This document shows positions 60,608 through 64,000 of a DNA stretch of 64,000 bases, piece after piece; the first letter of the stretch is position 1; every line of letters begins with the position of its first letter. Below the pieces are notes generated by a model that saw nothing but the letters and a program-made list of their open reading frames with translations, made no database searches and had not been told where the DNA came from. The stretch is taken from the NCBI RefSeq assembly GCF_005116505.1, contig NZ_SWBR01000001.1, positions 124,001 through 188,000 on the forward strand. Reading direction: 5' to 3'. The position numbers were made by a program, and so were the translations under genes. The stretch comes from Pedobacter polaris (GTDB lineage Bacteria; Bacteroidota; Bacteroidia; Sphingobacteriales; Sphingobacteriaceae).

Positions 60608-62836
60608 ATGAATAAATCTACAGGCATAACACAAGAAGATATCAAAAAATACAACCGCAGGCTTTGGAAATTGCTTATTGGTGGAATGGTATTTTTTGCA
60701 ATTTTTATCGTTTTGATTGGTTTTGGTGTATTTGGTGATATTCCTTCATTTAGAGCCATTGAGCATCCGAAAAGCAATGAGGCCACAGAAGTTATTTCAG
60801 AAGATGGAAAAGTACTAGGAACTTATTTTGTGAAAAATCGTTCCAATGTAAATTACAGTCAAATTTCTCCAAACGTAATCAATGCATTAATTGCAACCGA
60901 AGATGTAAGGTATCGTTCTCACTCTGGTATAGATTTTAAAAGAACATTTACCATTTTTGCCTATGCATTAATGGGAAAAAAACAAGGTGGAAGTACAATT
61001 ACACAGCAGCTAGCACTTAATTTATTCTCTGAAGAAGGTCGCCAGAAGAACTACCTTAAAAGAATCATCCAAAAATTTCAAGAATGGGTAATTGCAGTAA
61101 AGCTGGAGCGTAACTACACCAAAGAAGAAATTATCACTATGTATTTAAACACGGTTGATTTCGGAAACCAAGCTTACGGAATCAAGTCTGCAGCAAGGGT
61201 TTATTACAATACCACGCCAGACAAACTAACAGTACCACAAGCGGCAGTTTTGGTAGGTATTCAGAGAGGTATAACCAGATATTCGCCAACTAGAAATCCA
61301 GAAAGAGCATTAACCAGACGTAATACAGTGATGGCTTTAATGGTAAAAGCTGATTTATTGACCGCTCAAGAATTTGAAGCGGTAAAAGATAAACCGCTAG
61401 ATTTACACTTTAACGCAGCTACAACAAATGATGGTATAGCACCTTATTTTAGATCTGTACTAAAATCAGAGGTAAAGAAAATTTTAGAAGAACGTTCTAT
61501 TACAAAAAATGGGGTTCCATACGATTTAGATAGAGATGGCTTAAAAATTACCACGACTATTAATTATGACATGCAGGTTTATGCAGAAGAAGCTCAAAAA
61601 GAATACATGAAAATTCTTCAAAAGCAATTTACCAATAGTTGGAAGGGACGCAATCCTTTTAAAGGAATGGAATTGCAAATTGAACAAGGCGTTAAACGTT
61701 CTGATAGATATAAATCTTTAAAGCTGGAAGGAAAATCTGACGAAGAGATTAAACAAGATTTTAATACGCCAAGTAGGCTTACCATTTTCACTTGGAAAGG
61801 AAATATTGACACTTTAATGAAACCCATTGACTCTGTTAAATATTATAAATTGCTATTACGCAATGCTATGATGGCAATGGATCCTAAAACAGGTTATATT
61901 AAAGCATGGGTTGGCGGAATAAATTTTGAGCATTTCAAATATGATCAAGTGAAGATGGGTACCCGTCAAGTGGGTTCTACAGCTAAACCATTTACCTATA
62001 CTGTAGCAATAGAAAATGGAATGTCTCCTTGTTTAACAGTACCAAATGTTCCTGTAACTATATCAAATCCAGGCAGCCCAGATTGGACGCCACGCTCATC
62101 CGGAACCTTACCTGGCTCAATAACCTTACAAAAAGCTTTAGCATACTCACAAAATTACATTGCAGCTTATTTGATGCAGCAAGTTGGACCAACAGCTGTA
62201 GCTAATGAGATCAAAAAAATGGGCATTACCTCTGATGTACCAATTGTCCCCTCTATTTCTTTAGGTTCTTTTGATGCATCTATTTATGATATGGTTGGTG
62301 CTTATGGTGTATTTGCAAATAAAGGAGCCTGGACACAACCAACATATATTCTTAAAATAGAAGACAAAAATGGTGTTATTTTATATGACAGCAAACCGGT
62401 TATTAAAGTAATACTTAATGAAGAAGTGGCTTACGTTATGACAAGAATGCTTCGTGGAGTAATTACTGGTGGCACTGGATACAGATTGATTGGGAAATAT
62501 GGCATAAATGCTCCAACTGGTGGTAAAACAGGAACAACACAAAACAATTCTGATGGATGGTTTATGTCTATAACACCAGATTTAGTTGCAGGGGTTTGGA
62601 CAGGGTGTGAAGATAGGGCTTTCCACTTTACAAGCACTAGAGATGGAGAAGGTGCTAATTCGGCGCTACCAATTTATGCAGGTTTTATGAAACGGGTGTA
62701 TGCAAATCCTAGTCTCAAGATAAGTAAAGCAGATTTTGAGGCTCCTAAAAGTGGTGTATCAATTGTTTATGATTGCAATCAATATTTGCCGCCAGAACAA
62801 ACTACTCCAGAGCTCGATAAGAAATTAGGTTTCTAG
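60608..62836 (+). CDS. bifunctional penicillin-binding protein 1A
   Basis: The 742-residue protein has an N-terminal membrane helix (about 21-42), a GT51 transglycosylase domain with ATEDVRYRSHSGID (catalytic Glu98) and GGSTITQQLALNLF, and a transpeptidase domain with GSTAKPF (Ser457, Lys460), YSQN (514-516) and GKTGTTQNN (Lys640). It polymerises and crosslinks peptidoglycan in the periplasm. It sits 5 bases after the PorW-like gene and 25 before uvrC, so the three are likely one transcript. A long linker follows the transglycosylase. Confidence 0.95.
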   Translation: MNKSTGITQEDIKKYNRRLWKLLIGGMVFFAIFIVLIGFGVFGDIPSFRAIEHPKSNEATEVISEDGKVLGTYFVKNRSNVNYSQISPNVINALIATEDVRYRSHSGIDFKRTFTIFAYALMGKKQGGSTITQQLALNLFSEEGRQKNYLKRIIQKFQEWVIAVKLERNYTKEEIITMYLNTVDFGNQAYGIKSAARVYYNTTPDKLTVPQAAVLVGIQRGITRYSPTRNPERALTRRNTVMALMVKADLLTAQEFEAVKDKPLDLHFNAATTNDGIAPYFRSVLKSEVKKILEERSITKNGVPYDLDRDGLKITTTINYDMQVYAEEAQKEYMKILQKQFTNSWKGRNPFKGMELQIEQGVKRSDRYKSLKLEGKSDEEIKQDFNTPSRLTIFTWKGNIDTLMKPIDSVKYYKLLLRNAMMAMDPKTGYIKAWVGGINFEHFKYDQVKMGTRQVGSTAKPFTYTVAIENGMSPCLTVPNVPVTISNPGSPDWTPRSSGTLPGSITLQKALAYSQNYIAAYLMQQVGPTAVANEIKKMGITSDVPIVPSISLGSFDASIYDMVGAYGVFANKGAWTQPTYILKIEDKNGVILYDSKPVIKVILNEEVAYVMTRMLRGVITGGTGYRLIGKYGINAPTGGKTGTTQNNSDGWFMSITPDLVAGVWTGCEDRAFHFTSTRDGEGANSALPIYAGFMKRVYANPSLKISKADFEAPKSGVSIVYDCNQYLPPEQTTPELDKKLGF

Positions 62837-62861
62837 TTTTTAATAATCATCCCAAAAATTA

Positions 62862-64000
62862 ATGAGTGCTTTCGATTATAAAAAGGCATTGGCCGATATT
62901 CCACATAAGCCTGGCGTTTACCAGTATTTTGATGTGGATGATACGCTTATTTATATTGGAAAGGCTAAGGATCTACGTAATCGAGTAGGTTCTTATTTCA
63001 ATCAAGAGAATAATCAATTTAATGGCAAAACCAGGGTTTTAGTTTCTAAAATAAGAAGAATTAGTTTTACTATAGTTGATACCGAAATTGATGCTTGGCT
63101 ATTAGAAAATAGCTTGATTAAAAAGCATCAGCCTCGCTATAACATTATGTTAAAAGATGATAAAACCTATCCATGGATTATCATCAAAAAAGAACAATTT
63201 CCGCGAATTTATTGGACAAGAAAGTATGTTAAAGATGGCTCTACTTACTTTGGCCCATACGCTTCTGTAGGGATGATGCACACCATTTTAGATTTAATTA
63301 AAGAAACCTATACCTTAAGAACGTGCAATCTGCCACTAACGCCTCAAAACATTGATGCTGGGAAGTTTAAAGTTTGTTTAGAATATCAAATTGGCAATTG
63401 TAAGGGGCCTTGTCAGAATTACCAAAGTAAAGCAGATTACGACCAGAATATTGAAGAGATTAAAGATATTTTGAATGGTAAAATTGGCAATGTAATCAGA
63501 AATGTAAAACAAGTAGTTAAAACTGCTTCTGAAGACCTGAATTTTGAACTTGCACACTCCTATCAAAAAAAGTTAGTCGTTTTAGAAAAATACCAAAGTA
63601 AATCTACTGTGGTTAATAGCGCCATTACAAACATTGACGTGGTTAGCATTGCTTCTGATGAACGTTATGCTTTTGTAAATTATTTAAAGGTAATGAATGG
63701 AAGCATTATTCAAACTCAAACAATAGAGATTAAAAAGCGGTTGGATGAAAGTGATGAAGAACTATTAACTATAGCTATTACCGAGTTTAGAACAAAATTC
63801 AAAAGCACTTCAAAAGAAATAGTGGTTCCGTTTCCTGTGTCATTAGTTGATGAAAATTTAAAGCTAATTGTACCAAAGCTTGGAGAAAAGAAGAATTTAC
63901 TAGAGCTTTCTCAAAAAAATGTATTGTTCTTTAAGCGTGAAAAGCTAAATCAATATGAGAAATTAAATCCAGATTTGAGAACTGATCGGATCTTAACTCA
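62862..64000 (+). CDS. uvrC: UvrABC excinuclease subunit C, N-terminal part cut by window edge
   Basis: A frame opens at the ATG at 62862 (MSAFDYKKALADIPHKPGVYQYFD) and runs 379 codons to the window edge, so the C-terminal endonuclease half is missing. The GIY-YIG domain is clear: GVYQYFDVDDTLIYIGKAKDLRNRV and WLLENSLIKKHQPRYNIMLKDDKTYPWI, with the metal-site Glu. The insert GNCKGPCQNY and the UVR-like region follow. UvrC makes both incisions in nucleotide excision repair. It is 25 bases after PBP1A in the same direction. Confidence 0.95.
   Translation, partial: MSAFDYKKALADIPHKPGVYQYFDVDDTLIYIGKAKDLRNRVGSYFNQENNQFNGKTRVLVSKIRRISFTIVDTEIDAWLLENSLIKKHQPRYNIMLKDDKTYPWIIIKKEQFPRIYWTRKYVKDGSTYFGPYASVGMMHTILDLIKETYTLRTCNLPLTPQNIDAGKFKVCLEYQIGNCKGPCQNYQSKADYDQNIEEIKDILNGKIGNVIRNVKQVVKTASEDLNFELAHSYQKKLVVLEKYQSKSTVVNSAITNIDVVSIASDERYAFVNYLKVMNGSIIQTQTIEIKKRLDESDEELLTIAITEFRTKFKSTSKEIVVPFPVSLVDENLKLIVPKLGEKKNLLELSQKNVLFFKREKLNQYEKLNPDLRTDRILT

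Overview
The window is a stretch of chromosome from a Bacteroidota bacterium, most likely a Sphingobacteriaceae member close to Pedobacter. I base this on the AT-rich sequence, promoters of the type TAnnTTTG at -7, the near absence of Shine-Dalgarno sequences, GldB and a PorW/SprE-type lipoprotein (gliding and type IX secretion), a DUF3472-lectin lipoprotein, Tat-exported Gfo/Idh oxidoreductase, and an ATP synthase operon that lacks the beta and epsilon genes. Genus is inference. Most genes are ordinary core functions. No phage, transposase, rRNA or CRISPR array is visible.

Layout. 1-8.6 kb: the start of a DisA_N-like (DACNV-type) protein, pirin, a subtilase, a pentapeptide-repeat protein, a lone receiver protein, an MFS transporter, a coiled-coil protein with a probable PD-(D/E)XK core (DUF2130), and a GNAT enzyme. 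8.6-15.4 kb (minus strand): Tat-type phospholipase C, an aldose epimerase-like protein, and a tight SUMF1-like / Gfo-Idh / ApbE cassette. 15.5-16.8 kb: an unusual array anchored on tRNA-Val(UAC), in which a [tRNA 3' part + terminator] block is repeated three times with a GIY-YIG nuclease gene and a small secreted-protein gene between the copies. 16.9-31.4 kb: recO, dgkA, an MMPL exporter, the ileS-dksA-lspA operon, a DUF1080 protein, SIMPL protein, serS, rsmI and a PH-SHOCT protein. 31.4-38.7 kb: lnt-DinB-lspA2 operon, an amphipathic repeat protein, nadE, a beta-barrel protein, gldB and a patatin. 38.9-45.4 kb: comB, gcvT, a DUF3472-ricin lectin lipoprotein with two LacI-type palindromes upstream, a glycosyltransferase, rnhB and TfoX-N. 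45.4-51.6 kb: an OppC-like permease, GT2 and a flippase-like protein in one operon, then ruvC, a DUF4349 lipoprotein and an e(P4)-family phosphatase. 51.7-57.7 kb: the ATP synthase genes atpZ-(membrane protein)-B-E-F-H-A-G on the minus strand. 57.8-64 kb: porW/sprE, PBP1A and the start of uvrC.

Genes that work together: Lnt and two LspA paralogues mature the many lipoproteins seen here (GldB, PorW, the lectin protein, DUF4349). RecO, RuvC, UvrC and RNase HII are scattered DNA-repair genes. The intergenic DNA is rich in small dispersed elements of at least four kinds: elements with CGTCAT/ATGACG ends, single or paired arms around CTGAGCCTGTCGAA, heptad-repeat inverted arrays, and C4-5/G4-5 gene-end hairpins. 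Several lie inside the ATP synthase operon.

The observation most worth following is the tRNA-Val-anchored serial array with a GIY-YIG gene whose last codons lie inside a tRNA-derived sequence. All calls are by reading the sequence; no database search was run.
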